Positions 27,965 through 35,975 of a stretch of 40,966 nt of DNA are shown here, in pieces. Source of the stretch: Alphaproteobacteria bacterium. Lineage in GTDB: Bacteria; Pseudomonadota; Alphaproteobacteria; Rhizobiales; Aestuariivirgaceae. Position 1 is the stretch's first letter; each line of letters starts with the position of its first letter. Made by a program: the position numbers and the translations under genes. The stretch is taken from assembly GCA_028868695.1 (NCBI GenBank), contig JAGWTZ010000027.1:1-40966 (forward strand). The letters are read 5' to 3'. Below the pieces are notes generated by a model, which was given only the letters and a program-made list of their open reading frames with translations, made no database searches and was not told the DNA's origin.

Positions 27965-27970
27965 CCGGCC

Positions 27971-28029
27971 CCGGCGCTCTCACGCCGGCTTGGAAATGGA
28001 AACGCTCAGGCCCCCAAGGCCTGAGCGTT
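27971..28029 (+). terminator. Two hairpins at the eno end, one inside the convergent kinase gene
   Basis: CCGGCG-CTCTCA-CGCCGG (27971-27988) is followed by a perfect 11-bp stem, AACGCTCAGGC (28001-28011) with GCCTGAGCGTT (28019-28029). The second stem lies within the last codons of the - strand histidine kinase. A T-containing CGTATTTG follows but no clean T run. Likely ends eno transcription; the call is structural only. Confidence 0.45.
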
Positions 28030-29305
28030 CGTATTTGATGGTGAGGCCATAGCTCTCCACCAGGTCGCGCACGATGGAAAGGCCAAGGCCGTGGCCGGGG
28101 TGCGTCAAGTCCAGCTTCAGGCCGCGCTGTTCAATCTCCTCGAGCTTATCGGCGGCCACGCCGGGGCCGTCGTCCTCGATGCGCAGCACCTTGCCATCAT
28201 AAGTGACGCGCACGCGGCCCTTGGCCCATTTGCGGGCGTTGTCCATCAGGTTGCCGAGCAGTTCGGTGAGGTCGTTGCGCTCGATGGCGATGGTGGCGGA
28301 AGTGGGCACCTCATTGTCCCATACCAGGTTCTGGCCCTCGGGAGTCTTGGAAAGGGTGTTGATCAGGCGCCTGGTCACCATGTGCAGCGGGGCCTGTTCG
28401 CTCACCTGGCCGCTGGCCATGCGGGCGCGGGCCAATTGGCGCTCCACCTGCTCGTGGATCATGCTGGTGTTGTCGCGGATCACGCGCGCGTTCTCGGCAT
28501 CGCCGCGCCCGTCAATCTCGTCGGCAACGGCATAGAGAACGGTGAGCGGCGTCTTCAGGCCATGCGCCATGTTGGAGGCGCGCTGGCGGGCGCGCTCCAG
28601 CGCCTGGTCCCGCGCTTCGAGCAAGGTGTTCAGCGTTTGCACCAGCGGCTGCACCTCATCGGGGTAGGTGCCGCCCACATGCCGCGCCTCACCTTCGTGG
28701 ACGGCCGCCACATCGGATTGCAGCGCCTGCAGCGGCCGCAAACCAAGCAGGATCTGCGCCAGCGAGCCCATCAGCAGGGCCAGTGACAGAATGGCAAGGC
28801 CATAGCCGAGATCACGCCTGAAACCGCGTGCCGCCGCGTCAATGTCGGTGCGCTCCACCGCCAGGGTGATCTGCAGCAGGCGTTCCTTGCCATTGCCGAG
28901 GGGCAGGGCGACCTGCCGGTAGATGGCAAACAGCGGGGCGCCGTTGGGTCCGGCGATCAGTTCAACCTTGCGGTCCGGGCGGCTGGGGTCCGGCAGGTCC
29001 ACGTCAAACAGCGATCGCGAGCGCAAGGGTTGCTGGCCCTGCTCGTCGATCTGCCAATAGAGGCCGCCATAGGGCTTCTCGAAGCGCGGATCAGACAAGA
29101 TGGCGCGCGAGACGATTTTGTCATCCTGGGCGATGCGGATGCCCGAGACCAGCTGGATGAAGTCATTCTCCAACTCACGCGTGGCAAGCTGTTCAGCATA
29201 GCGCTGGAAGATGAAGAAAAAGGCGGTGCCGGCAATCAGCAGTGAAATGGAGATGCCCAAGGCTGCCGAAAGCAACAGGCGCAGCTTGAGTGAGTTTCGC
29301 TTCAT
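27980..29305 (-). CDS. Sensor histidine kinase (PhoQ-like)
   Basis: 441 residues. Two membrane helices (about 9-33 and 168-190) flank a periplasmic sensor region of about 130 residues; a HAMP-like stretch follows. The phospho-accepting H248 is in ASNMAHGLKTPLTVL, the N box is GNLMDNARKWAKG (about 351-363), the G1 box EDDGPGV and the G2 box GHGLGLSIV. It autophosphorylates and passes the phosphate to the regulator encoded just upstream, whose stop overlaps its start by 4 bases. H-K-T-P in the H box and the PepSY partner gene recall PhoPQ-type systems; the signal is unknown. Confidence 0.93.
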   Translation of the reverse strand: MKRNSLKLRLLLSAALGISISLLIAGTAFFFIFQRYAEQLATRELENDFIQLVSGIRIAQDDKIVSRAILSDPRFEKPYGGLYWQIDEQGQQPLRSRSLFDVDLPDPSRPDRKVELIAGPNGAPLFAIYRQVALPLGNGKERLLQITLAVERTDIDAAARGFRRDLGYGLAILSLALLMGSLAQILLGLRPLQALQSDVAAVHEGEARHVGGTYPDEVQPLVQTLNTLLEARDQALERARQRASNMAHGLKTPLTVLYAVADEIDGRGDAENARVIRDNTSMIHEQVERQLARARMASGQVSEQAPLHMVTRRLINTLSKTPEGQNLVWDNEVPTSATIAIERNDLTELLGNLMDNARKWAKGRVRVTYDGKVLRIEDDGPGVAADKLEEIEQRGLKLDLTHPGHGLGLSIVRDLVESYGLTIKYERSGLGGLSVSISKPA

Positions 29306-29967
29306 GCCGTGGTCGTTGCGATGAAATATCCAAATCCGCGTTTGGTTTTGATGATGTCACTGCCCAGCTTGCGGCGCAAGCGGCTGATCACCGCCTCAAT
29401 GGCGTTGGCGTCACGCTCATGGTCGTGGGCATAGAGCGCTTCAGCCAACTCAACCTGGGTGACCACGCGTCCCTTCTGCATGGCAAGGAAATGGATCAGC
29501 CGGTATTCCAACGGGGTGAGCGAGATCAAGGTGCCGCCCACTGTCACGACGCTACTGCGCAAATCAATATGCAGGGGCCCCATGGTGAGAGAAGGGGCTG
29601 CATGGCCGCTGGCGCGGCGCAGGAGGGCGCGCAAGCGGGCCACCAGTTCCTGCATCTGGAACGGCTTGGTCAGATAGTCATCCGCGCCGCTATCAATGCC
29701 ATCAACCCGCTCGGCCCATGTGCCACGCGCGGAGAGAACGAGGATTGGTGTCTCGATGCCCTCGGCGCGCCAGCGCTTCATCAGGGTCAGGCCGTCCAGC
29801 TTGGGCAGGCCGAGGTCGAGGATGATGGCGCCATAGGGTTCGGTTGAGCCCTTGAACCAGGCTTCTTCGCCATCGCCGACGATCTCCGGCAGCAGGCCGG
29901 TTGTCTTCAGCGAGTCGGCAATGTTCTGGGCAATGTGAAGTTCGTCTTCAACGACAAGAATGCGCAT
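29302..29967 (-). CDS. OmpR/PhoP-family response regulator
   Basis: 221 residues. Receiver domain (1-118) with acidic pocket residues E7 and D8 (VVEDE), phosphorylation site D51 (ILDLGLP), T/S switch in LVLSARG and K101 (YLTKPF). The C-terminal winged helix (about 128-218) has LTPLEYRLIHFLAMQKGRVV and VISRLRRKLG...IKTKRGFGYF, typical of OmpR-type DNA binding to direct repeats. Starts immediately after the PepSY gene's stop (TGA then ATG) and overlaps the kinase gene by 4 bases. Possible binding repeats are at 30708-30726. Confidence 0.95.
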   Translation of the reverse strand: MRILVVEDELHIAQNIADSLKTTGLLPEIVGDGEEAWFKGSTEPYGAIILDLGLPKLDGLTLMKRWRAEGIETPILVLSARGTWAERVDGIDSGADDYLTKPFQMQELVARLRALLRRASGHAAPSLTMGPLHIDLRSSVVTVGGTLISLTPLEYRLIHFLAMQKGRVVTQVELAEALYAHDHERDANAIEAVISRLRRKLGSDIIKTKRGFGYFIATTTA

Positions 29968-30459
29968 TCACATGGCTTTCAGTGACTGCGCGTCAAGATA
30001 GACGGTATGCAAGAAAATGACATTTGCAAGATACCGCACCTCATAGATGTAGCTGTTCCCGGCATCATGTAGCTTCACGTCGACGACTTCACCGGGGTAA
30101 TTGATTTTGAGATAGGCCAGCAGAAGACTCATGCTGGCGGCCTGGCCCTTGGCAATGGCAAGCTTTGCCTGGTCCGCGTCAAGAACAGGGAGACGGGACA
30201 ACGCCCCGACCGTTGCCGGACGCGCGGCGGCATTTGCGCCGGCTGTGGGGACAGAAGAACTCACATTTGTTGATGAATTTGAAGAACTGTCGTCTTCCGA
30301 GTTGTTGCCATTGGTATGGTCTTCCGAGTCGTGGCCGCCGGGACCCGAGCTGCTTGAGGGCCTTGATTTGTCGTCATCAGCAAAAGCATGCGCCGCCAGC
30401 GCCAGCGGCAGGGCCGCTAGCATCAAGGCAGTGGTTGCTGGACGCAGACAGTTCGGCAT
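29968..30459 (-). CDS. PepSY-like exported protein with Ser/Asn/Asp-rich linker
   Basis: 163 residues. A signal peptide covers residues 1-27 (cut near AFA-DDD). Residues 28-70 are a low-complexity Ser/Asn/Asp/Gly segment. The rest (VLDADQAKLAIAKGQA to GEVVDVKLHDAGNSYIYEVRYL and VYLDAQSLKAM) resembles a PepSY domain, with the closing YEV...YLDA strands. First gene of a three-gene operon with the regulator and kinase; in PhoPQ-like systems of Proteobacteria a periplasmic PepSY protein often accompanies the pair and may modulate the kinase. A TATACT at 30479-30484 (- strand) could be its -10 box, but no -35 is clear. Confidence 0.8.
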   Translation of the reverse strand: MPNCLRPATTALMLAALPLALAAHAFADDDKSRPSSSSGPGGHDSEDHTNGNNSEDDSSSNSSTNVSSSVPTAGANAAARPATVGALSRLPVLDADQAKLAIAKGQAASMSLLLAYLKINYPGEVVDVKLHDAGNSYIYEVRYLANVIFLHTVYLDAQSLKAM

Positions 30460-30478
30460 GTTCTCTTCAGCACTACAT

Positions 30479-30484
30479 AGTATA
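30479..30484 (-). promoter_or_regulatory. Possible -10 box of the PepSY-regulator-kinase operon
   Basis: On the - strand the sequence reads TATACT, 20 bases before the start codon at 30459. No -35 hexamer is recognised 16-18 bases further up, which would fit an activator-dependent promoter. Weak evidence. Confidence 0.3.
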
Positions 30485-30707
30485 TGGGCCCCGCATCAAT
30501 CCCCGTTTGGTCGGTGGCAGGGCAAAGGGGCGCCAGGCGACGAGGGGGGCGATGCAGGGCCCAATTTTCAACTGCGGAAACGGCCACATTCGGGCAAAGC
30601 GGCTTTACTTTCCACGCAACTGACATCGCCATCGGCAGGATCGGGGTTCTGATTCCGGCGATAGGTATGAAACTAATTTACCATGCCTGACAGTTAACGG
30701 CCAAAAC

Positions 30708-30726
30708 TTGTCAGACAATTGTCAGA
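30708..30726. promoter_or_regulatory. Direct repeats TTGTCAGA at 11-bp spacing, candidate response-regulator site
   Basis: TTGTCAGA occurs at 30708-30715 and 30719-30726, an exact 11-bp period, one DNA turn; an inverted CTGACAG is near at 30688-30694. OmpR/PhoP-family regulators bind such direct repeats. It lies about 250 bases upstream of the PepSY-regulator-kinase operon and just past the Rrf2 gene. The rest of the 279-base gap (30460-30738) shows no gene. Confidence 0.45.
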
Positions 30727-30747
30727 AAAGTTGCCTGTTCAGGCAAC
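30726..30747 (-). terminator. Rho-independent terminator of the Rrf2 gene
   Basis: On the - strand: GTTGCCTG, loop AA, CAGGCAAC, then TTTTC. The 8-bp stem (30730-30747) overlaps the gene's stop codon at 30739-30741. The T run corresponds to AAAA at 30726-30729. Confidence 0.7.
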
Positions 30748-31170
30748 AGCCGCCGCGGGGTAACTGTCGACGATGTCACCCAGGCGCGTGGTGCCCAGCG
30801 CCACTGTCATGGCCTTCGAGGCATCCGCCAGCTTCGGCTTCAAGGTGCGCATGATGCTCTTGGCAAAATCGCATTCGGCGTCCTCGCCGGGCTTGTGCAT
30901 GCGGAAGACCTGTTCGTCTTCAACAGCCTGGTAGATATCAGCAAGACTGATGTCGCTGGCCGTTCGGGCCAGGAGGAAGCCGCCGGTGCGGCCGCTGGCT
31001 GAGGTGACCAGGCGGGCCGCTTCGAGCTGGGACATCAGGCGGCGGATGACGACCGGATTGGTGTCCACGCTCTTGGCGATGGTGGCCGAGCAGACGGGGC
31101 CCTTCTTGCCGTAATGGGCAAGGAGGCTGAGCACGTGCACGGCAACGACAAAGCGGCTTGATGACAACAT
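30739..31170 (-). CDS. Rrf2-family transcriptional regulator without an iron-sulfur cysteine trio
   Basis: 143 residues with an N-terminal winged helix: SRFVVAVHVLSLLAHYGKKGP, then ATIAKSVDTNPVVIRRLMSQLEAARLV and GRTGGFLLAR (wing). IscR, NsrR and RsrR carry a cluster of three cysteines near residues 90-106; here only one cysteine (about 100, in DAECDFAKSI) is present, plus one at 27. It therefore looks like the YwnA-like, possibly cluster-free branch. Target unknown. Divergent from the ftsB-like gene, 95 bases apart; ends in its own terminator. Confidence 0.88.
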   Translation of the reverse strand: MLSSSRFVVAVHVLSLLAHYGKKGPVCSATIAKSVDTNPVVIRRLMSQLEAARLVTSASGRTGGFLLARTASDISLADIYQAVEDEQVFRMHKPGEDAECDFAKSIMRTLKPKLADASKAMTVALGTTRLGDIVDSYPAAAVA

Positions 31171-31265
31171 AAGTACTAGATCGGCTTTCTTACTGGAAAA
31201 ATCAAGGGTGTAGCCGCATGATCCCTTAACTGGGCATTAAGCATCCCGGGGCCAAAGCTTGCGCC

Positions 31266-31571
31266 ATGCACCGTCTTGCCCGGCACCGCTTGGAGATTCT
31301 GGTGGGCCTGTCCTGTCTGGCCCTGCTTGGCTATTTCGGATGGCAGGGTTTTTATGGCCCGCGCAGCATTCACTACCGCGACCAGCTCACCTTGCAGTAT
31401 GCGCAGCTTTCTGCCGATTTGGCGGCAGTGGGCAACCGGCGCAAGGCACTGGAGGCCCGTGTGCAGCAGATGCGCCCCGAAAGCGTGGATGCCGACCTGG
31501 TTGACGAAATGGCCCGCAAGCTGCTCAACATGGGCAAGGCGACGGATTTCGTAGTCCGGCTTCCAGAATAA
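31266..31571 (+). CDS. ftsB: FtsB/DivIC-type septum formation initiator
   Basis: 101 residues. One membrane helix (about 10-28, LEILVGLSCLALLGYFGWQ) followed by a short coiled coil (LTLQYAQLSADLAAVGNRRKALEARVQQM) and a C-terminal segment with DLVDEMARKLLNMG. This is the FtsB/DivIC layout of the divisome FtsQLB complex. No strong ribosome binding site is seen. The position between eno and pdhA is the usual one in Hyphomicrobiales, which supports the assignment more than sequence alone. Confidence 0.8.
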   Translation: MHRLARHRLEILVGLSCLALLGYFGWQGFYGPRSIHYRDQLTLQYAQLSADLAAVGNRRKALEARVQQMRPESVDADLVDEMARKLLNMGKATDFVVRLPE

Positions 31572-31612
31572 AGCACTGGAAAATCCGGGCGATAAACCGA
31601 ATTTCAGTTAAT

Positions 31613-31653
31613 ACTGCTTTTGTGCAGTGCTCCCAATGATTTAGTGTTATAGT
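31613..31653 (+). promoter_or_regulatory. pdhA upstream region: palindrome and possible -10 box
   Basis: ACTGC (31613-31617), 6 bases, GCAGT (31624-31628) form an inverted repeat; a wider pair, AGCACTG (31572-31578) and CAGTGCT (31625-31631), also exists. TATAGT at 31648-31653 is a good -10 but lacks a clear -35 at the normal distance, so an activator or repressor acting at the palindrome is plausible. GGGGAG at 31667-31672 is the pdhA ribosome binding site. Confidence 0.4.
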
Positions 31654-31677
31654 CGCGCAAAATATAGGGGAGCGGTT

Positions 31678-32727
31678 ATGGCTGTCAGATCGGCTTACCT
31701 GGCGCGCAAAGGCGCCAAGGCAGAAAAATCGGCGAAAAAATCGGATATCGCAAACTCGGGCTTCACCGCCGAAGAGGAGCTGAAGGCTTACCGCGACATG
31801 CTCCTCATCCGGCGGTTTGAAGAGAAAGCCGGTCAACTCTATGGCATGGGGCAGATCGGCGGCTTCTGCCACCTCTACATCGGACAGGAAGCTGTGGTGG
31901 TTGGCTTGGAAATGGCAGCCATGGACGGCGACCAGCGCATCACCTCCTACCGCGACCATGGCCATATGCTGGCCTGCGGGATGGACCCGAAGGGTGTTAT
32001 GGCCGAGCTGACAGGCCGCAAGGGCGGCCTTTCCAAGGGCAAGGGCGGCTCCATGCACATGTTCAGCCGCGAAAAGAATTTTTACGGCGGCCACGGAATC
32101 GTGGGCGCGCAGGTGCCACTGGGGGCAGGGCTGGCTTTCGCCAACAAGTATCGGGGCAACCAGAATGTCTCCTACACCTATTTCGGCGACGGCGCCGCCA
32201 ACCAAGGCCAAGTCTATGAAACCTTCAACATGGCGGCCATCTGGCAGTTGCCGGTGATCTTCGTCATTGAGAATAACCGCTACGCCATGGGCACGGCGGC
32301 CACCCGCTCCACTGCCGCGTCTGACCAGCTGGGCATGCGCGGCGAAGCCTTTGGCATTCCTTCCGAACAGGTGGATGGCATGGACGTGCGCGCAGTCAAG
32401 GAAGCGGCGGACCGGGCGGTGGAGCACTGCCGCTCTGGCGAGGGGCCCTACATCCTCGAAATGATGACCTACCGTTACCGCGGCCATTCGATGTCCGACC
32501 CTGCGAAATACCGCAGCAAGGAAGAAGTGCAGAAAATGCGCGAAGAGAATGACCCGATTGAGCAAGTCAAGGCCCGGCTGCTGAAGGCAAACCGTGCGAC
32601 GGAAGATGACCTGAAGAAGATCGACGCCGACATTCGCGAGATTGTAACGGCGGCGGCGGATTTCGCGACGAGTGACCCATTGCCGGATGATTCCGAGCTT
32701 TGGACAGACATTTACAAAGTGGCGTGA
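31678..32727 (+). CDS. pdhA: Pyruvate dehydrogenase E1 component, alpha subunit
   Basis: 349 residues, ATG 5 bases after GGGGAG. With PdhB it forms the heterotetrameric E1 that decarboxylates pyruvate using thiamine diphosphate. Seen: ADMLLIRRFEEKAGQLYGMGQIGGFCHLYIGQEA, the GGSMHMFS loop, and the thiamine-diphosphate motif GDGAANQGQVYETFNMAAIWQLPVIFVIENN (about 165-200, GDG...NN). TYRYRGHSMSDPAKYRSKEEV is the conserved C-terminal loop. The first 25 residues are basic, as is common. First gene of the pdh operon; 12 bases to pdhB. Confidence 0.96.
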   Translation: MAVRSAYLARKGAKAEKSAKKSDIANSGFTAEEELKAYRDMLLIRRFEEKAGQLYGMGQIGGFCHLYIGQEAVVVGLEMAAMDGDQRITSYRDHGHMLACGMDPKGVMAELTGRKGGLSKGKGGSMHMFSREKNFYGGHGIVGAQVPLGAGLAFANKYRGNQNVSYTYFGDGAANQGQVYETFNMAAIWQLPVIFVIENNRYAMGTAATRSTAASDQLGMRGEAFGIPSEQVDGMDVRAVKEAADRAVEHCRSGEGPYILEMMTYRYRGHSMSDPAKYRSKEEVQKMREENDPIEQVKARLLKANRATEDDLKKIDADIREIVTAAADFATSDPLPDDSELWTDIYKVA

Positions 32728-32739
32728 GGAGAAGCACCA

Positions 32740-34092
32740 ATGCCCACCATTCTCATGCCCGCGCTTTCACCCACAATGGAAGAAGGCAAGCTGGCCAAAT
32801 GGCTCAAGAACGTTGGCGACCAAGTGAAATCCGGCGACATTCTGGCCGAGATCGAAACCGACAAGGCCACGATGGAAGTTGAGGCCGTTGACGAAGGTCC
32901 GCTGACCGAGATCCTGGTTCCGGCAGGAACTGAAGGCGTGAAAGTGAACACGCCGATTGCCGTGATTGGCGCGGCTGATGCAAAGCCTGCCGGCGTTGCT
33001 GCACCCGCTGCTGATGCGCCTGCCGCGCCCGCGCCCGCGCCTGCGGCTCCTGCCGTTCATGGCGCTGCGCCCGCCGAAATGGCTGATCCTGAGATTCCCG
33101 AAGGCACCGAGATGGTGAGCATGACGGTGCGCGAAGCCATTCGCGCCGGCATGTCGGAAGAAATGCGCGCCGATAAGGACGTGTTCCTGATGGGCGAGGA
33201 AGTGGCGCAATACCAGGGCGCCTATAAGATTTCCCAAGGCATGCTGGATGAATTCGGGCCGGAGCGGGTGATCGACACGCCGATCACCGAGCATGGCTTC
33301 ACCGGCATTGCGGTGGGTGCGGCCTTTGCCGGCCTCAAGCCGATTGTCGAATTCATGACCTTCAACTTCGCCATGCAGGCGATTGACCACATCATCAATT
33401 CGGCGGCCAAGACTCTGTACATGTCTGGCGGGCAGCTTGGCTGCTCGATCGTGTTCCGTGGCGCAAATGGTGCGGCGGCGCGCGTGGGCGCGCAGCACAG
33501 CCAAGATTATGCCGCGTGGTATGGCGCCATTCCGGGCCTCAAAGTGGTGATGCCATATTCGGCAGCGGATGCGAAAGGCCTGATGAAGGCGGCGATCCGC
33601 GATCCTAATCCGGTGATCTTCCTTGAAAACGAAATTCTCTATGGCAAGAGCTTTGAAGTGCCGAAGCTGGACGACTGGGTGGTGCCCATCGGCAAGGCAC
33701 GCATTGCCCGGGCCGGGCGCCATGTCACCATCGTTTCGTTCGGCATCGGCATGACTTATGCGTTGAGCGCGGCGGAAAAACTTGCTGCCGACGGCATTGA
33801 GGCGGAGGTTATTGACCTGCGCACCATCCGCCCGATGGACATTGCAACCGTTGTGAAGAGCGTGCAGAAAACCAACCGCTGCGTTTGCGTGGAAGAAGGC
33901 TTCCCGCAGTTCTCTGTGACGTCTGAACTTGCCGCCCAGATCATGACGCATGCGTTTGACTATCTCGACGCGCCCGTGGCGCGCGTGGCGGGCAAGGATG
34001 TGCCGATGCCCTATGCCGTCAATCTTGAAAAACTGGCGCTGCCGAATGTCGATGAAGTGGTGGCTGCCGCAAAAGGAGTTCTCTATGTCTAA
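32740..34092 (+). CDS. pdhB: Pyruvate dehydrogenase E1 component, beta subunit with lipoyl domain
   Basis: 450 residues. Unlike most E1 beta subunits it begins with a lipoyl domain (1-80), the modified lysine being K42 in [13 protein letters not shown], followed by an Ala/Pro linker (85-110). The E1 beta core from about residue 125 has [36 protein letters not shown] and [20 protein letters not shown], and the C-terminal [18 protein letters not shown]. An extra lipoyl domain on PdhB is known in rhizobia and relatives. LipA, encoded downstream, would supply lipoate. Overlaps the next gene by 8 bases. Confidence 0.96.
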   Translation: MPTILMPALSPTMEEGKLAKWLKNVGDQVKSGDILAEIETDKATMEVEAVDEGPLTEILVPAGTEGVKVNTPIAVIGAADAKPAGVAAPAADAPAAPAPAPAAPAVHGAAPAEMADPEIPEGTEMVSMTVREAIRAGMSEEMRADKDVFLMGEEVAQYQGAYKISQGMLDEFGPERVIDTPITEHGFTGIAVGAAFAGLKPIVEFMTFNFAMQAIDHIINSAAKTLYMSGGQLGCSIVFRGANGAAARVGAQHSQDYAAWYGAIPGLKVVMPYSAADAKGLMKAAIRDPNPVIFLENEILYGKSFEVPKLDDWVVPIGKARIARAGRHVTIVSFGIGMTYALSAAEKLAADGIEAEVIDLRTIRPMDIATVVKSVQKTNRCVCVEEGFPQFSVTSELAAQIMTHAFDYLDAPVARVAGKDVPMPYAVNLEKLALPNVDEVVAAAKGVLYV

Positions 34093-34438
34093 TCACGACG
34101 ACCACGGCCACGATCATCACCATCATGACCACTCCCATGAGACCCATCCGCACCAGCTGCAGCCGCCGCATGAAGTGTTTCATGACCCCAAGGCCGGTGA
34201 GGTGGCGCGCGCATGGATCACCAATGGACATTTGAGCCTGTCGCTGCATTCGATGGCCTTTGGCAAGCCCGATGTGTGGGGCCATGTGCTGGCTGGAATG
34301 GCGCAGCAAGTTGCCGCCTCGATGGCCGAAATGGGCCATGGCTCGATGGCCGCCAATTTTGAAACCATCCGCAAAGTGCTGAATGAAGACCTGAACAAGG
34401 TCGCGGCGCAATCTTCGGTTCTCTCCAACAAGGGTTAA
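34085..34438 (+). CDS. DUF5076 protein with histidine-rich N-terminus
   Basis: 117 residues from ATG 34085, 5 bases after AAGGAG (34074-34079) and overlapping the pdhB end by 8 bases. Residues 1-25 include eleven or more histidines interspersed with Asp ([20 protein letters not shown]). From about residue 37 the DUF5076 core follows: [48 protein letters not shown]. Family function is unknown, but members sit between E1 and E2 genes of pyruvate dehydrogenase in Hyphomicrobiales, which suggests a role with that complex. The His-rich head could bind Zn, Ni or Co. Confidence 0.8.
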   Translation: MSNHDDHGHDHHHHDHSHETHPHQLQPPHEVFHDPKAGEVARAWITNGHLSLSLHSMAFGKPDVWGHVLAGMAQQVAASMAEMGHGSMAANFETIRKVLNEDLNKVAAQSSVLSNKG

Positions 34439-34442
34439 GCCC

Positions 34443-35738
34443 ATGTCCGCCACGGTTCTCATGCCCGCCCTTTCTCCCACGATGGAAAAGGGCAACCTTG
34501 CCAAATGGCTCAAGAAGGAAGGCGACAAGGTGAAGAGTGGCGACATTCTTGCCGAGATCGAAACCGACAAGGCCACAATGGAAGTGGAAGCCGTGGATGA
34601 GGGCGTGCTGGCCAAGATCCTTGTGGCGGCGGGCACGCAGGACGTGGCCGTGAACACGCCCATTGCGGTGATCGCCGCTGAGGGCGAGAAGGTAACGGAT
34701 GTGGCCGCCGCCCCTGCTGCACCCAAGGCTGCCACCGCAGCGGCAGCGCCGGTGGCTGCTGCTCCGCCTGCCGCAAAGGCGGCGGCTGCCCCTGCAGCAG
34801 CCAGTTCGGCTGCTGGCCGGGTTTTTGCCTCTCCGCTGGCCCGCCGGATGGCGAAGGAAAAGGGTGTCGATCTTGCTGCGGTTGCAGGCTCTGGCCCGCA
34901 TGGCCGCGTGGTGATGAAGGATGTGGAAAGCGCCAAGCCGGGTGCGGCGCCTGCCGCCAAGGCGGGCGCGGCCGCGCAAGCCGCCTTCGCGCCGCCGCCT
35001 TCGGACGAAGCGGTTCTGAAGGTGTTTGAGCCCGGCAGTTATGATCTTGTGCCGCATGACTCGATGCGCAAGGTGATCGCCCGCCGCCTGACCGAATCCA
35101 AGCAGCATGTGCCGCACTTCTATGTGAGCGTGGACATCACGCTTGACCGCCTGCTGGAGATGCGTGAACGGCTGAACCTGCAGGCGCCGAAAGACAAGGA
35201 GGGCAAGCACCTCTGGAAGATTTCGGTGAATGACTTCATCATCAAGGCCTTCGCGATGGCGCTGATCCGGGTGCCGGAGGCCAATGTGGCCTGGACCGAC
35301 AGCGCCATGGTGAAGCACAAGCACGCCGACATTGGCGTTGCCGTTTCCATCCCTGGCGGGTTGATCACACCTGTCGTGCGCAAGGCCGAAACCAAGGGCC
35401 TCGCCCAGATCAGCCAGGAAATGAAGGACTATGCCAAGCGCGCCAAGGACCGCAAGCTGAAGCCGGAAGAATATACCGGCGGCTCGGCTTCGGTTTCCAA
35501 CATGGGCATGATGGGGGTGAAGAATTTTGCGGCCATCGTGAACCCGCCGCAAAGCTCCATCTTGGCCGTGGGCGCAGGCGAACGCCGCGCCGTGGTGCGG
35601 GGCAATGACATTGTGATTGAGCAGTTGATGACCGTGACGCTTTCGACTGACCACCGCTGCATCGACGGCGCACTGGGCGCGCAGTTGCTTGAAGCGATCA
35701 AGATGTATCTGGAAGAGCCGGGGCTGATGCTGGTTTAA
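34443..35738 (+). CDS. pdhC: Pyruvate dehydrogenase E2, dihydrolipoamide acetyltransferase
   Basis: 431 residues. Lipoyl domain (1-80) with lysine K43 in [11 protein letters not shown]; Ala/Pro linker (85-125); peripheral-subunit-binding domain (about 128-160, [35 protein letters not shown]); linker; catalytic domain from about 195, with [17 protein letters not shown] and the active-site [16 protein letters not shown] (His and Asp). It transfers the acetyl group from lipoamide to CoA and forms the core of the complex. 4 bases after the DUF5076 gene. Confidence 0.96.
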   Translation: MSATVLMPALSPTMEKGNLAKWLKKEGDKVKSGDILAEIETDKATMEVEAVDEGVLAKILVAAGTQDVAVNTPIAVIAAEGEKVTDVAAAPAAPKAATAAAAPVAAAPPAAKAAAAPAAASSAAGRVFASPLARRMAKEKGVDLAAVAGSGPHGRVVMKDVESAKPGAAPAAKAGAAAQAAFAPPPSDEAVLKVFEPGSYDLVPHDSMRKVIARRLTESKQHVPHFYVSVDITLDRLLEMRERLNLQAPKDKEGKHLWKISVNDFIIKAFAMALIRVPEANVAWTDSAMVKHKHADIGVAVSIPGGLITPVVRKAETKGLAQISQEMKDYAKRAKDRKLKPEEYTGGSASVSNMGMMGVKNFAAIVNPPQSSILAVGAGERRAVVRGNDIVIEQLMTVTLSTDHRCIDGALGAQLLEAIKMYLEEPGLMLV

Positions 35739-35756
35739 CGTGTGGAGCGAACGAAC

Positions 35757-35975
35757 ATGACTAACGTTGAGTTTATCACTGGACGGCAGAAACTGCGTAC
35801 CGAGAAGCAGGGTGTTTCGTTCATTGTGCGCGGCTCAGATGGCAAGGCTGGCGAACTTGTTGTGAGCAAAGGCGGTCTTCGTTGGTTCCCCAAATGGAAG
35901 CAAAAGAAGAATTTCAAGGTTTCTTGGGCGAAACTCGAACGACTCTTCGAAGAAATGGGTCGTCCCGAGAAATGA
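35757..35975 (+). CDS. Small hypothetical basic protein in the pdh operon
   Basis: Not recognised. 72 residues from ATG 35757, 10 bases after GGAG; the frame is open to a GTG at 35742. It has an N-terminal strand-like part (MTNVEFITGRQKLRTEKQGVSFIVRG) and a basic C-terminal half (RWFPKWKQKKNFKVSWAKLERLFEEMG) with several tryptophans. Short, soluble, no signal peptide. It overlaps the following hydrolase gene by 4 bases (ATGA), which argues for real translation. Base composition is lower in GC than its neighbours. Confidence 0.65.
   Translation: MTNVEFITGRQKLRTEKQGVSFIVRGSDGKAGELVVSKGGLRWFPKWKQKKNFKVSWAKLERLFEEMGRPEK

Noticed and set aside
30484-30690. Small frames in the 279-base gap before the PepSY gene
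   Set aside because: They lack ribosome binding sites and protein-like composition; the gap is better read as regulatory sequence.
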